This document shows, one piece after another, positions 1-7,634 of a DNA stretch of 64,000 nucleotides. The first letter of the stretch is position 1. Every line of letters starts with the position of its first letter. Under the pieces are notes generated by a model. It ran no database searches, was not told the DNA's origin, and saw only the letters and a program-made list of their open reading frames with translations. Origin of the DNA: Brytella acorum (GTDB taxonomy: Bacteria; Pseudomonadota; Alphaproteobacteria; Acetobacterales; Acetobacteraceae); assembly GCF_029309905.1 (NCBI RefSeq), contig NZ_JARBJP010000009.1, positions 1-64,000 on the forward strand, given 5' to 3'. The position numbers and the translations under genes were made by a program.

Positions 1-445
1 ATGCCCCCGAGACGCTTGTCATCCCATCAACCCCAAACCATAAAAACCGGAAACTCTCTTTTTGAGTGGTAACAAAAAGGGGGGCATGTCATGTTACACA
101 TAACCTGCCATCGAATCAGGATCTTGTGCACAGGATTCATAAAACCGGTCAGTAATTGATTATGCGGAAACCCTAGTGTGTGCAGTCACAACAAATCGAT
201 CGATTTTATTTTTACGATGGCAGTGTGAGAACTATGGTCCCTTCGAAGAGGCTGATACATCCTCTGGCTCATGGCCTGCACCGCCTGAGTGCCCTTGATC
301 AGAAAATCAGATGCCGGAATGATCGACTGAAGGGAGTCTTGCCTACAACCTATAAAAGTCTTTTCCGAACCAAGAGAAATCAGTCATGACTATTTTCACA
401 TTATCAGTCTGATATGAGGCACTACACCGATTGCAAAAGTAATTG
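1..445. other. Left-edge non-coding stretch
   Basis: I see no convincing gene here. A 69-codon open frame (180-389) has no recognisable domain and no good ribosome binding site. The only structure is a weak inverted pair, ATGCCCCC at 1-8 against GGGGGCAT at 80-87, which could be a decayed element end or a hairpin. The stretch is visibly AT-richer than the chromosome right of the tRNA, which suggests accessory DNA. Confidence 0.4.
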
Positions 446-664
446 TTATTGCTCGACCCGTGTCAAGGCCGCGCCTTTGTGAAAGGCCACATGTCCGGTT
501 TTGAGACTTTCAATTTCGTATTGTGGATTTGCGGACGTTGCATGGTGCTGATATCCATTCACCATAAAAGGCGTGGTGTGTATGGCTTGAATCCGACCCG
601 TGACATAACCGGCCTCGGAATTCCAGGACACAATATCGCCGATTTCGAAAGTCTCGAACTGCAT
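446..664 (-). CDS. HVA1/TUDOR-domain small protein (DUF2945 type)
   Basis: A 72-residue protein that matches from memory the hypervirulence-associated TUDOR-fold family (DUF2945). It has the family layout: an N-terminal GD.VSWNSEAG strand, a central VNGY.HHA segment, PQYEI, and a C-terminal HKG.AL ending. The length is normal for the family. Its molecular function is not established. The start codon has a good Shine-Dalgarno (GGGAG about 11 nt upstream). It is divergent from the DUF488 gene, with start codons only about 20 bp apart, and lies in AT-rich DNA left of the integrated element. Confidence 0.8.
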   Translation of the reverse strand: MQFETFEIGDIVSWNSEAGYVTGRIQAIHTTPFMVNGYQHHATSANPQYEIESLKTGHVAFHKGAALTRVEQ

Positions 665-683
665 GACTGTTTCTTCTCCCGTT

Positions 684-1247
684 ATGCAAAAGACCGATAA
701 GGCTTTTAAAGCTTTTTACACAGTTGGTCATTCAACACATTCATTATCTGATTTTATCGCGATCTTGCGCCATTACAATATTACGATGGTTGTGGATGTC
801 CGCGCCTTTCCGTACTCCAGACGTAATCGGGAGTTTGATGGTTCACGTCTTGTCGCGGAACTCATCCCACATGGGATTGGATATTGTCATATTCCAGAAC
901 TTGGCGGACGACGTCCCCGCTCAAAAACGGTTTGCACAGAAACCAATGCTTTCTGGCGCGTGCAGAGTTTTCACAACTATGCCGATTATGCCTTGGGGGA
1001 GGCATTTCATCAGGGATTGGAAAAACTCATTGAACTGGGCAGACAGGACACCGTTGCCATCATGTGTGCCGAAGTCCTCTGGTGGCGATGTCATAGACGG
1101 ATCATCACGGATTATCTTCTGGAAAACAACCAGACGGTCTTTCACATCCTTTCGCTTACGAATTCCACTCGGGCAAAGATGACTCCTGACGCTATCGTGG
1201 AGAACCGAGAGCGCATTATATACCCACCATCAACGTTGGATACCTAA
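684..1247 (+). CDS. DUF488 family protein
   Basis: A 187-residue protein of the DUF488 family. The hallmarks are the N-terminal FYTVGHSTHS motif, VVDVRAFPYSRRN, the PELGG motif, and a C-terminal MCAE..WWRCHRRII segment with the conserved cysteines. The biochemical role of the family is unknown. I chose the ATG at 684 because the earlier in-frame ATG at 663 would overlap the start codon of the divergent HVA1-like gene; neither candidate has a clear ribosome binding site. DUF2945 and DUF488 genes are common in accessory and plasmid regions, which fits the AT-rich context. Confidence 0.8.
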   Translation: MQKTDKAFKAFYTVGHSTHSLSDFIAILRHYNITMVVDVRAFPYSRRNREFDGSRLVAELIPHGIGYCHIPELGGRRPRSKTVCTETNAFWRVQSFHNYADYALGEAFHQGLEKLIELGRQDTVAIMCAEVLWWRCHRRIITDYLLENNQTVFHILSLTNSTRAKMTPDAIVENRERIIYPPSTLDT

Positions 1248-1460
1248 TGGTTGTACCCTGGCTGAAGCGAGTTTTTATGCCTGCTGGAGGCTTTTAAAAA
1301 TTCCTTGGTTTTGAACCGCTTCCTGTAATTCCATTTCTTCCGCGACGATGAGGTGGATGAATCAAGAAGCAGCCCGCTTGAAAAGCGCCTGACTCATCTG
1401 AGCAGACTGAACGATTAACTCGAAGCGTTTTCCTGTCCATGGACTTGAAAGTATTCCGTC

Positions 1461-1646
1461 TTGATCTGGACCGCCTCTGGCCTATGCGGATGGGAGCAAA
1501 GGCGGATGCCTCCGCTTGGCCCGGTGCGTATATTCAAGGCTCTGATAATGCCGACATTAAATAATCTTTCCGAAGAGCCGATGGAATCTCCGAGCGACGA
1601 CCGCCTGTATTTCATGCGTTTCCTTGGTCTAGAGTGGTTTTACTGA
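1461..1646 (+). pseudogene. IS5-type transposase fragment (N-terminal part)
   Basis: The frame encodes FKALIMPTLNNLSEE followed by DRLYFMRFLGLE. This resembles the N-terminal region of IS5-group transposases, which read roughly FK.L.LQ.LYNLSD followed by DRLSFMRFLGL. It breaks off right after this motif. No intact reading frame or terminal repeats are seen. The continuation of the same family is found on the opposite strand at 1877-2035, so the element was broken and rearranged. Assignment is by remembered family motif only. Confidence 0.55.
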
Positions 1647-1712
1647 AATCAGAATCGCTTGGTGACAGTGACGGCGTGATGTGATTCACCGTTTTCCTTG
1701 ATGGAGACGGTG

Positions 1713-1868
1713 ATGGCACGAGCATTGAGTGATGATCTTCGGGAGCGGGTTCTGGAGGCGGGCACTGCGGGGACATCAGCTCGCTCGATTGCAGCCCGGT
1801 TCGGTATAGGGGTTTCAACAGCGATCCTCTGGCTGCGTCGGGAACGCGAGAGTAGCGAAAGGTCGGCT
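1713..1868 (+). pseudogene. IS630-type transposase, N-terminal fragment
   Basis: About 50 residues beginning MARALSDDLRERVLEA, then ARSIAARFGIGVSTAI and WLRRERES. This is the N-terminal helix-turn-helix of IS630-family transposases. The DDE catalytic domain is missing: homology stops near 1868 and the frame runs into unrelated sequence. It sits between two oppositely oriented IS5-type fragments, so the stretch is a small cluster of insertion-sequence remains beside attL. Confidence 0.65.
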
Positions 1869-1876
1869 CCGAAACC

Positions 1877-2035
1877 CTATTTTTCATCATTGGTATTGCG
1901 TTGGTTGGGAGCCGCCGCCAGCGTAATGTTCAGGATCGGGCTCGACATCAGCAGATTGCCAGCACGCCTCAATGTGACATCGAAGCCCTGGAACAGTCTT
2001 TCAACCGCCTCTGTCTGCGTCAGACACTCTTCTTC
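1877..2035 (-). pseudogene. IS5-type transposase fragment (central part)
   Basis: The minus-strand frame reads LTQTEAVERLFQGFD, then RRAGNLLMSSPILN and TLAAAPNQRNTNDEK, ending at a stop. This matches the central block of IS5-group transposases (family form roughly GQIVDATLVAAPKQRNT..EK). The aspartate of the DDE triad that normally follows the GQI/SPI motif is replaced by asparagine, and the rest of the protein is absent. It is a dead remnant. Confidence 0.6.
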
Positions 2036-2156
2036 AACATCAAAAACGCCGGACTGCTTCCTGATCCCTCGTCCTCATCACTACAGAAGAAAAGGAAGCG
2101 CAGAAAGCGGCTCGAAACCGAGGAGTTTTCAGAAACCATAAACATATATGAGGTCA

Positions 2157-2171
2157 ATGGTGGAGAGGGTT
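2157..2171. repeat. attL (left attachment core)
   Basis: Fifteen bases identical to the tRNA-Tyr 3' end at 19203-19217. The flanks differ at once on both sides, so the shared core is exactly this length. It carries the acceptor-stem 3' strand plus CCA of the tRNA, as expected for a displaced tRNA end after integration. Confidence 0.85.
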
Positions 2172-2270
2172 TCCACCTAACTTACCTATCTCACCATATC
2201 AGATTGTATTTTTAAGCCTCTGAATCAACGCTATAAATTTTTCCCTCTTTCTCTCGACCTCTCCAAACGC

Positions 2271-2338
2271 GTCCCATAATCGCCGTTTTTAACATGGGTC
2301 AAAACGTGGGATTTCACCTTCTGTTCCATCGTGGGTTT
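2271..2338. promoter_or_regulatory. Integrase arm-type sites, left end
   Basis: Three short motifs lie between attL and the integrase start: GTCCCATAA at 2271-2279, CATGGGTCA at 2293-2301 and ATCGTGGGTTT at 2328-2338. The last two recur exactly, and the first with one change, just inside attR (19098-19150). Repeated short sites inside both ends are what tyrosine-integrase arm binding would need. The function is inferred. Confidence 0.55.
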
Positions 2339-2363
2339 GGGGATTTCGTGGTATATCCGAACC

Positions 2364-3602
2364 ATGCCGCGAATCACGTCTCACCGCCTGACAGCCCGCA
2401 CCGTCGCCTCCCTCAAGGACGGCGTGTTCGGTGATGGTGGCAATCTCTGGCTGACGGTGAGGAACAACACTCGATCTTGGTCCGTCCGATATAAAAGCCC
2501 CGTCACCGGCAAGGCGCGCGAAATGGGCATTGGCTCCGCTCGCGATGTCAGTCTCGCCGACGCCCGCAGAAGAGCGACAGAAGCGCGCCTGATGGTCCTC
2601 GACGGGATCGACCCACTGGACCGCAAACGCGAGGAGAAGGCCGCAAGGCGCAAGGAAACAGGGCTAACCTTCGCCCAAGTCGCGGAGCGCTACATCATCG
2701 AGCGCGCTCCCGCCTGGCGTGATCCCCGTTCGCCCGGAGTCTGGCGTAGTTCGCTGGAACACCACGCCTACCCGCACATGGGCAAGAAAAACGTCGTCGC
2801 GATTGAGACTGATGACGTGTTAGCCGTCCTGCGCCCGATCTGGGCAACGACGACCGAGACAGCCGGACGCGTGCGTGGCCGCATCGAGCGTGTCCTCGAC
2901 TACGCCCGCACCCAAGGATGGCGAGAAGGAGAAAACCCGGCCCGGTGGCGCGGACACCTCGACAATATCCTTCCCGCACCGTCGAAGGTCACGAAGGTCG
3001 AACACCACGCGGCTGTGGAGCGCAAGGATATCGCCAAGGTCATGGCTGCGCTGGCAAGATCCGATGGCTTGTCCGCGAAGGCCGTCCGTTTCCTTTGTCT
3101 GACGGTCGCGCGATCGGGTGAGGTGCGGGCCGCCGTCTGGTCGGAGATCGACTTTGCGAACCGGGTCTGGACTATCCCGGCTGCGCGCATGAAGGCAGGT
3201 CGCGAACACCGCGTTCCATTGACGGACGGCGCCCTGGCCATTCTCGAGGCTGTGCGCCCCCTGCGTGACTCGGCAAAAGGCGATTTCATCTTTCCAGGAC
3301 ACCGAGCCGGAAAGCCGCTCTCTGACGTGGCTCTGTCGAAGGCGCTGCACCTGGCGGCCGGAACGAAAGCCGTGACCGTGCATGGCCTGCGCTCCACGTT
3401 CCGCGACTGGGCTGCGGAGGAAACGGACTTCCCGAACGAGGTCGCCGAGATGGCGCTTGCTCACGCGGTCGGCAACAAGGTCGAAGCCGCTTACCGGCGC
3501 GGAGATTTGTTCGCCAAGCGCCGGGAGATGATGGAGGCTTGGGAGACCAAGGTAATCACTGTTTTTCATCCGCCTTCCAATCCGGCATCTCTCTCTTCAT
3601 GA
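2364..3602 (+). CDS. Tyrosine-type integrase (P4-like, DUF4102 N-terminus)
   Basis: A 412-residue site-specific recombinase that would insert and excise the element at tRNA-Tyr. Residues about 5-90 form the arm-binding domain of P4-type integrases (GGNLWLTV, MGIGS..DVSLADAR). A SAM-like core-binding domain follows at about 100-200. The catalytic domain carries the first arginine in TVARSGEVR, HGLRSTFRDW, LAHAVG and the likely nucleophile tyrosine in AAYRRGD. I prefer the ATG at 2364 over a GTG at 2331, because 2331 falls inside a repeated arm-type motif and adds non-family residues. The 3' end overlaps the convergent ATPase gene by 47 bp. Confidence 0.93.
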   Translation: MPRITSHRLTARTVASLKDGVFGDGGNLWLTVRNNTRSWSVRYKSPVTGKAREMGIGSARDVSLADARRRATEARLMVLDGIDPLDRKREEKAARRKETGLTFAQVAERYIIERAPAWRDPRSPGVWRSSLEHHAYPHMGKKNVVAIETDDVLAVLRPIWATTTETAGRVRGRIERVLDYARTQGWREGENPARWRGHLDNILPAPSKVTKVEHHAAVERKDIAKVMAALARSDGLSAKAVRFLCLTVARSGEVRAAVWSEIDFANRVWTIPAARMKAGREHRVPLTDGALAILEAVRPLRDSAKGDFIFPGHRAGKPLSDVALSKALHLAAGTKAVTVHGLRSTFRDWAAEETDFPNEVAEMALAHAVGNKVEAAYRRGDLFAKRREMMEAWETKVITVFHPPSNPASLSS

Positions 3603-4746
3603 AATCATCGAATAAGGGAACGGTAAATGCTGTATCTCCATGAGCAGGACTATACACCATACCTTTCCCGATAAGAGATGATCTAATGGGCGCCACACTT
3701 TGCACTTCAGCCCCATAAATGAAAGCAACTTCACCAGATCGGTGCGGTCCGGGCCCCAGTTCCGCTAAAGCTCTTATATATTTCTTCTCCGTTGGGGTCA
3801 TTCGATCCAGCCTTACGCGAAAAAATCCTTTATCCAATCGGTCGAGCGCCGCGGGAGTAGCCTTTTTAACGTCTTCAAGTGTTATAGATGTCGTCTCCGC
3901 AGCATTCCAAGCAGCATGCCCCCACTCTTGTATAAAGTAGGGATAACAAAGCGTTACGCGAAGAATTTCATTAAGCGCTTCTTTCTGAAACTCCACACCT
4001 TCATTGAGCGCAGGCTCCAATACAGCTCTAGCTGCCTCGTCTTGATTGAGCGCATCTACTGTCGGAAAGTCGAATAAACGTTCAACATACGATTTTGCAT
4101 TGCCCATCTTTCCTCTTAGCTGAGGCAATCCCGCACCGAACAAGAGCACGGGCAGAGACCTTTGATTACATCTATGGATAGCCATAATAAGCGCCTCCAT
4201 ATCTGTTTCGCTTAAATATTGAATTTCATCTATTATTATAGCAATCGCAGTTTTTTGTTCTTTAGCGGCCTCACCAACTATCACAAATAGATCCGGAAGG
4301 TCTGCTATAATATCTCCACTATCCGCAAGCCCCTCCTCAGATTTTATACTGAAATCAACCCCAGAAAAAGATACGTTTAGAGCAGATGCGAAACTTCTAA
4401 GACCACGAAGCGCCTTCTTGGCTAAATCTTCAAACTTTTCTTTTCGTGACAACTTTAAAAGAATTGGACGTAGTTTTTTTGTTATTTCTGACGCCAAGGA
4501 TATTTGATCGTATGCTTCTATATAGGCCGTATGATATCCATTGTCATCAGCCAGTGTTTGTACATGATTCATAATTACTGTCTTGCCGACCCCTCTCAGG
4601 CCGACTGCGATAAAACTTTTTTCAGATCGCCCTATCTTTACTCGCTCTAGCGCAAGTCGAGCTTTAGTTAATATTTCATCACGGCCAGCGAGAATCGGCG
4701 GTGGCGTCCCGGCACCGGGAGCGTAGGGATTTTTTACTGGATCCAT
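3556..4746 (-). CDS. AAA+ ATPase with C-terminal winged helix (unknown role)
   Basis: A 396-residue soluble ATPase. Walker A is GLRGVGKT at about residues 49-56, and Walker B is AIAIIIDEIQ at about 170-180. A sensor-like block LPVLLFGAGLPQLRG follows. The C-terminal 100 residues look like a winged helix (LTP.EKKYIRALAELG onward). The overall layout resembles Orc1/Cdc6-like and archaeal-type ATPases. Close relatives are widespread in bacteria, but I know no proven function. The gene is AT-richer than the rest of the element and runs opposite to the main gene series, so it looks like separately acquired cargo. The only upstream sequence in the gap is a nine-unit tandem repeat. Confidence 0.75.
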   Translation of the reverse strand: MDPVKNPYAPGAGTPPPILAGRDEILTKARLALERVKIGRSEKSFIAVGLRGVGKTVIMNHVQTLADDNGYHTAYIEAYDQISLASEITKKLRPILLKLSRKEKFEDLAKKALRGLRSFASALNVSFSGVDFSIKSEEGLADSGDIIADLPDLFVIVGEAAKEQKTAIAIIIDEIQYLSETDMEALIMAIHRCNQRSLPVLLFGAGLPQLRGKMGNAKSYVERLFDFPTVDALNQDEAARAVLEPALNEGVEFQKEALNEILRVTLCYPYFIQEWGHAAWNAAETTSITLEDVKKATPAALDRLDKGFFRVRLDRMTPTEKKYIRALAELGPGPHRSGEVAFIYGAEVQSVAPIRSSLIGKGMVYSPAHGDTAFTVPLFDDFMKREMPDWKADEKQ

Positions 4747-4770
4747 GATACTAACCCCGCAAAAGAAACA

Positions 4771-4860
4771 TAAACCATACTAAACCATACTAAACCATAC
4801 TAAACCATACTAAACCATACTAAACCATACTAAACCATACTAAACCATACTAAACCATAC
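4771..4860. repeat. 9 x 10-bp perfect tandem repeat
   Basis: TAAACCATAC is repeated nine times without any mismatch (GTATGGTTTA on the coding strand of the ATPase). It lies 25 bp upstream of the ATPase start codon. The 10-bp period is close to one helical turn, so each unit would present the same face. Each unit also holds a TATGGT hexamer that partly matches a -10 box. It could be an operator array, a replication-type iteron array, or a slippage-prone expression switch. Confidence 0.95.
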
Positions 4861-4896
4861 TTAGAACTCTAAGAAGGATAAAATTTACTTAACTCC

Positions 4897-5273
4897 CTAA
4901 GGTGTAGTGTTTTCATGTAGGTCAAAGAAAATATCACGGGACGAATACGCCATAAGGGTACCGCCGCCGTTCTCCGGCACGAACTCGACACCTGCGGATT
5001 CCAGGGCGGCGCGGATGGCTTCGATGGTGCGGGGGTAAAGATCCTCTCCCCGTTCAAGGCGGGTGATTGTTGTGGGGGATACTTGGGCTGCCTCAGCCAA
5101 ATCACGTACTCCCAGTTGAAGGGCGGCCCATTATACCAAGATGGGTCGCGGCCTGCCTCAATTTTGATAGCGACCACAGTGCGTTGGCCAATGTCCGTGC
5201 AGCGCCATTCCTTGGAGCAGATCCAGAAGGACTCTCCGATCTTGAAATCAGTGTGTTCCATATTTTTCATCAA
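4897..5273 (-). pseudogene. Broken fusion: small-protein N-terminus joined to XRE HTH remnant
   Basis: Two gene pieces meet near 5105. Upstream (5273 to about 5110) the frame gives a conserved small hypothetical protein start: FKIGESFWICSKEWRCTD, VVAIKIE, then DPSWYNGPP. Its normal C-terminus is missing. Downstream, in another frame, is an XRE-type helix-turn-helix: LAEAAQVSPTTITRLERGE, then TIEAIRAALESAGVEF and PENGGG. This piece lacks its first helix and has a changed tail after GGG. The arrangement suggests a deletion that fused two neighbouring genes. A residual 67-codon frame (4897-5100) may still be translated, but it lacks a full DNA-binding domain. Confidence 0.6.
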
Positions 5274-5282
5274 AAGATATAT

Positions 5283-5798
5283 TTATCTTTCATCAGGAAC
5301 GAATTTTACTTGGCTAACATGACCATAATCTTTGTCTGTTCTGGTTCTTATATCTACTATTAATCCACTATCTCCATCTTTAGCGTAACTGTGCTTGTGA
5401 TACCCTCCCTCAGGTGGGCCAAACATGCCATGCCAACGACCACACTCTTCCACCCCAAGCTGAAAATGCTCATGCTCTTTGCGGGTAATAGTAATCCTGC
5501 TCTCAAGATCCAAGACTTTTGGTGATTCCCCGTGAGGCAATACGAACCATTTGGTAGTATCTTTTACACCGTCTCCATCAGAGAAAACTTGCCCAGCCCT
5601 TTCAAGAGTGTCCCGAAGAGCCGCTATAGTTGAAAGGCGCGGTATTCCTTCTCCCATCTCGAAGCGAATAAGAGTCCTTTTAGGTACTTTACTACGTTCG
5701 GACAGCTCGTCCTGCGACCAACCTAAAAAAGCCCTCGCGGCTCGTACCTGCCCAGGTGTTACTATGGCACTATAAGTGCCTTTTTCGCTTGCGTTCAT
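5283..5798 (-). CDS. XRE-family transcriptional regulator
   Basis: A 171-residue protein with an N-terminal Cro/C1-type helix-turn-helix at about residues 14-70 (VRAARAFLGWSQDELSERS, RTLIRFEMGEGIPR). The C-terminal part of about 95 residues has no fold that I recognise. It is transcribed away from the early gene series, with a 96-bp gap that holds a perfect 10-bp inverted repeat. By position it is the best candidate for the element's repressor. Its AT-rich composition matches the ATPase segment rather than the rightward genes. Confidence 0.8.
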   Translation of the reverse strand: MNASEKGTYSAIVTPGQVRAARAFLGWSQDELSERSKVPKRTLIRFEMGEGIPRLSTIAALRDTLERAGQVFSDGDGVKDTTKWFVLPHGESPKVLDLESRITITRKEHEHFQLGVEECGRWHGMFGPPEGGYHKHSYAKDGDSGLIVDIRTRTDKDYGHVSQVKFVPDER

Positions 5799-5843
5799 AT
5801 GTTGATTGTGGCATCAAAGGTGCCGTTCCGCAAGGAATGATGC

Positions 5844-5877
5844 GATCGGCTAGGAGGTACCAGCTCACTAGCCGATC
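5844..5877. promoter_or_regulatory. Inverted repeat, candidate operator of the XRE switch
   Basis: GATCGGCTAG at 5844-5853 is perfectly inverted as CTAGCCGATC at 5868-5877 with a 14-bp spacer. It lies between the divergent XRE gene (start 5798) and the first rightward gene (start 5895). The symmetry and position suit a dimeric repressor site controlling both directions. No T-run follows, so a terminator is less likely. Confidence 0.55.
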
Positions 5878-5894
5878 TAACCACTATCCGAAGG

Positions 5895-6074
5895 ATGAAT
5901 TCGGCAATGGCTAAGCACGCCCATAGCGTACACACGCGCCTCTGTACAATCCCTTTCGCCCCCATCGGGGCATCATTGCTCTTCGCTACCCTCTTCGCGC
6001 TCACCATCGTTTTTCTCCTCGCGCCGGACCCAGTCACGAGCGGCCACGCCTACGCTGTGGAGGCGGTGCGATGA
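5895..6074 (+). CDS. Small single-pass membrane protein
   Basis: A 59-residue frame that begins MNSAMAKHAHSV and holds one hydrophobic segment, ASLLFATLFALTIVFLLAP, at about residues 27-45. Its stop codon overlaps the next start as ATGA, the arrangement seen through this whole gene series, which supports it as real. No family is recognised. It is the first gene right of the XRE regulator and so likely the first of the early operon. Confidence 0.55.
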   Translation: MNSAMAKHAHSVHTRLCTIPFAPIGASLLFATLFALTIVFLLAPDPVTSGHAYAVEAVR

Positions 6075-6307
6075 GCGACAAAGAACGCCTTACCCTCCTC
6101 ATCATGCAGGGCAGGAAAATCCAGCGCACGTTTTATGGCGTCGGTATCCTTCAGATGTGCTTACGCGAGCGCATGGCTCGTGAGCCTGGGGTCGAAGTCG
6201 ATCCCGAGTGGATCAATCCTGCACTGGAGGCCCTGGACTCCCTCACCGACCATCTGATGTCGTGGTGGGATGATCGCCTCGATGCGGCGGAGGGGTCAAA
6301 GGCATGA
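6071..6307 (+). CDS. Hypothetical phage-type protein
   Basis: A 78-residue soluble protein with no recognised domain, mostly helical in character and ending acidic (WWDDRLDAAEG). It overlaps both neighbours by four bases (ATGA), so it is likely translated by coupling in the early operon. Small proteins at this position in phage-like elements are often regulators or host modulators, but nothing in the sequence shows which. Confidence 0.6.
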   Translation: MSDKERLTLLIMQGRKIQRTFYGVGILQMCLRERMAREPGVEVDPEWINPALEALDSLTDHLMSWWDDRLDAAEGSKA

Positions 6308-6543
6308 TATCCCGCATGAGCATCTCAACCGAAGCGCGGGAGATTGCACGCTTGCGCAAGCGTGCGACGCTGGCCGCCGACTTCCTGGAAATGGACAGAG
6401 CGATACGGCGCGTTGCCGGAATGGAGGCAAAGAGCCACCCCGAGATGAGGGCGAAGGCGCGGCTTGTGCTCGACTATCCTTTCCGCCCCGATCTAATCGT
6501 AAGCCTCTGTCACGACGCCCTGGCGACTGGAGGGCATGAGTGA
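6304..6543 (+). CDS. Hypothetical phage-type protein
   Basis: A 79-residue basic, helical protein (EAREIARLRKRATLAADF; MRAKARLVLDYPFRPD). No family is recognised. It starts inside the previous stop (ATGA) and ends one base into the next start (TGATG), consistent with one polycistronic message. Confidence 0.6.
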   Translation: MISRMSISTEAREIARLRKRATLAADFLEMDRAIRRVAGMEAKSHPEMRAKARLVLDYPFRPDLIVSLCHDALATGGHE

Positions 6544-6749
6544 TGGGACGTCCTCGCAAAATCTGGCCTTCCACCCGCGTCACCGAACTGGTCCGCCTCA
6601 GGGAGCGCGGGCACTCGTGGAAGGAGATCGGCGCGAAGCTGAGCATCCCGCACGTCACATGCTCCCGATATTGGCAGGAGGTTCTTGACCGTCCTGTCAG
6701 TCGCGTGCCTGACAAACGCTACTGCCAACTCCGGAGATCGCTCCAATGA
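6543..6749 (+). CDS. Small helix-turn-helix protein
   Basis: A 68-residue protein with a likely helix-turn-helix at about residues 12-45: TRVTELVRLRERGHSWKEIG followed by AKLSIP and a recognition-type helix ending YWQEV. This resembles homeodomain-like segments of phage DNA-binding proteins. ATG at 6543 overlaps the preceding stop; a GTG at 6540 would add one residue. A regulatory role in the early operon is likely but inferred. Confidence 0.6.
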   Translation: MGRPRKIWPSTRVTELVRLRERGHSWKEIGAKLSIPHVTCSRYWQEVLDRPVSRVPDKRYCQLRRSLQ

Positions 6750-6865
6750 GACGTCTTGCGTTGGAACTCGCCTTGGCCGTCGTCGTGCTGGTCACGCGCC
6801 TTTCTTTGAAGCTAACCCGCTGCCTCTGCAATTTGTCCTGGCGGCTGAAAGAAGCAACACGATGA
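6746..6865 (+). CDS. Possible 39-residue membrane peptide
   Basis: The frame starts inside the previous stop (ATGA) and encodes MRRLALELALAVVVLVTRLS and a basic tail. This makes one possible membrane helix. Translational coupling is the main support. There is no family match and it may be fortuitous. Confidence 0.35.
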   Translation: MRRLALELALAVVVLVTRLSLKLTRCLCNLSWRLKEATR

Positions 6866-6991
6866 TTCTTGTCAATACTGGCGTGATCACGGCATCCTCA
6901 TATGTGGCGGGGCTAGGCTGGCCCCCGAATTCCGGATCTCCGCTCCGGTCGCCCCGCCTCATGATATGCGGGCAAGCGGCGGAGGCGCAGG

Positions 6992-7513
6992 GTGACAGAA
7001 AACAACGACGAGAAAGACAACCCGCTATTGCTTTGGGGAGCCCTGTTTCGCTCTCTCGAGAAGCAGGCAGTCGAACAGGATGGTCAACTTGCCATTACAA
7101 AAGACGCGACAATACCTGCCGACGTCGCCAATTATTTGCTGAGAGCATCGTTCAATATGCAGGCGCTCAGTTGGGGAGAAATGCCCCAGGAAGAATTGAC
7201 CGCCGATTGGCACGTGCGGCGGGCACAAATCCCCGAAGCAGACCGCAAAGTTGGGACGACCGCTGCTCGCAACTCTGTGCTAGCGGCGCTCTCTCTTGCC
7301 TCCGGGCAAGGGGCAGGATCTGGACCGTTTGCAGACATGAAGCGCCTAGCACGCTTGAGCATGATACACACGATTTATCACGGATTACGTTCGAGCGGCT
7401 GCACGGAAGCCGGCGTGCGCAAACGTGTTCAGGAAATATACAATATCGAATCAGAACAGGCTCGGGATTTGATACGCGACGCTTTAGAACAATTCGGCTC
7501 GAACCATTCATAA
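6992..7513 (+). CDS. Hypothetical protein
   Basis: A 173-residue soluble protein. The first half is acidic, with ENNDEKDNPLLLWGALFRSL at the start. The C-terminal 60 residues (SGCTEAGVRKRVQEIYNI, ARDLIRDALEQFG) look helical and could be a helix-turn-helix. A longer overlapping frame (6685-7836) spans the same DNA, but its middle has no protein-like character, and its only credible part is the AlpA-like C-terminus listed separately. No function is assigned. Confidence 0.6.
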   Translation: MTENNDEKDNPLLLWGALFRSLEKQAVEQDGQLAITKDATIPADVANYLLRASFNMQALSWGEMPQEELTADWHVRRAQIPEADRKVGTTAARNSVLAALSLASGQGAGSGPFADMKRLARLSMIHTIYHGLRSSGCTEAGVRKRVQEIYNIESEQARDLIRDALEQFGSNHS

Positions 7514-7594
7514 ATAGAGAGGGGAAAGTTAGAGCATACTTCCCCCCAGAGAAGGTTAAGAGAACTTATTCGCTAGGTTTCCGAATCCGCTTGT

Positions 7595-7634
7595 GGTCTC
7601 CTTTTCTCAGGCACGCTCCTGAGAGGAAAGGACC
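7595..7634 (+). promoter_or_regulatory. RBS-covering hairpin upstream of alpA-like gene
   Basis: GGTCTCCTTTTCTCAGG (7595-7611) can pair with CCTGAGAGGAAAGGACC (7618-7634) across a six-base loop, with one small bulge. The 3' arm contains the purine-rich ribosome binding site of the excisionase-like gene that starts at 7642. If the hairpin forms, it would hide that site. The regulatory role is inferred. Confidence 0.55.
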
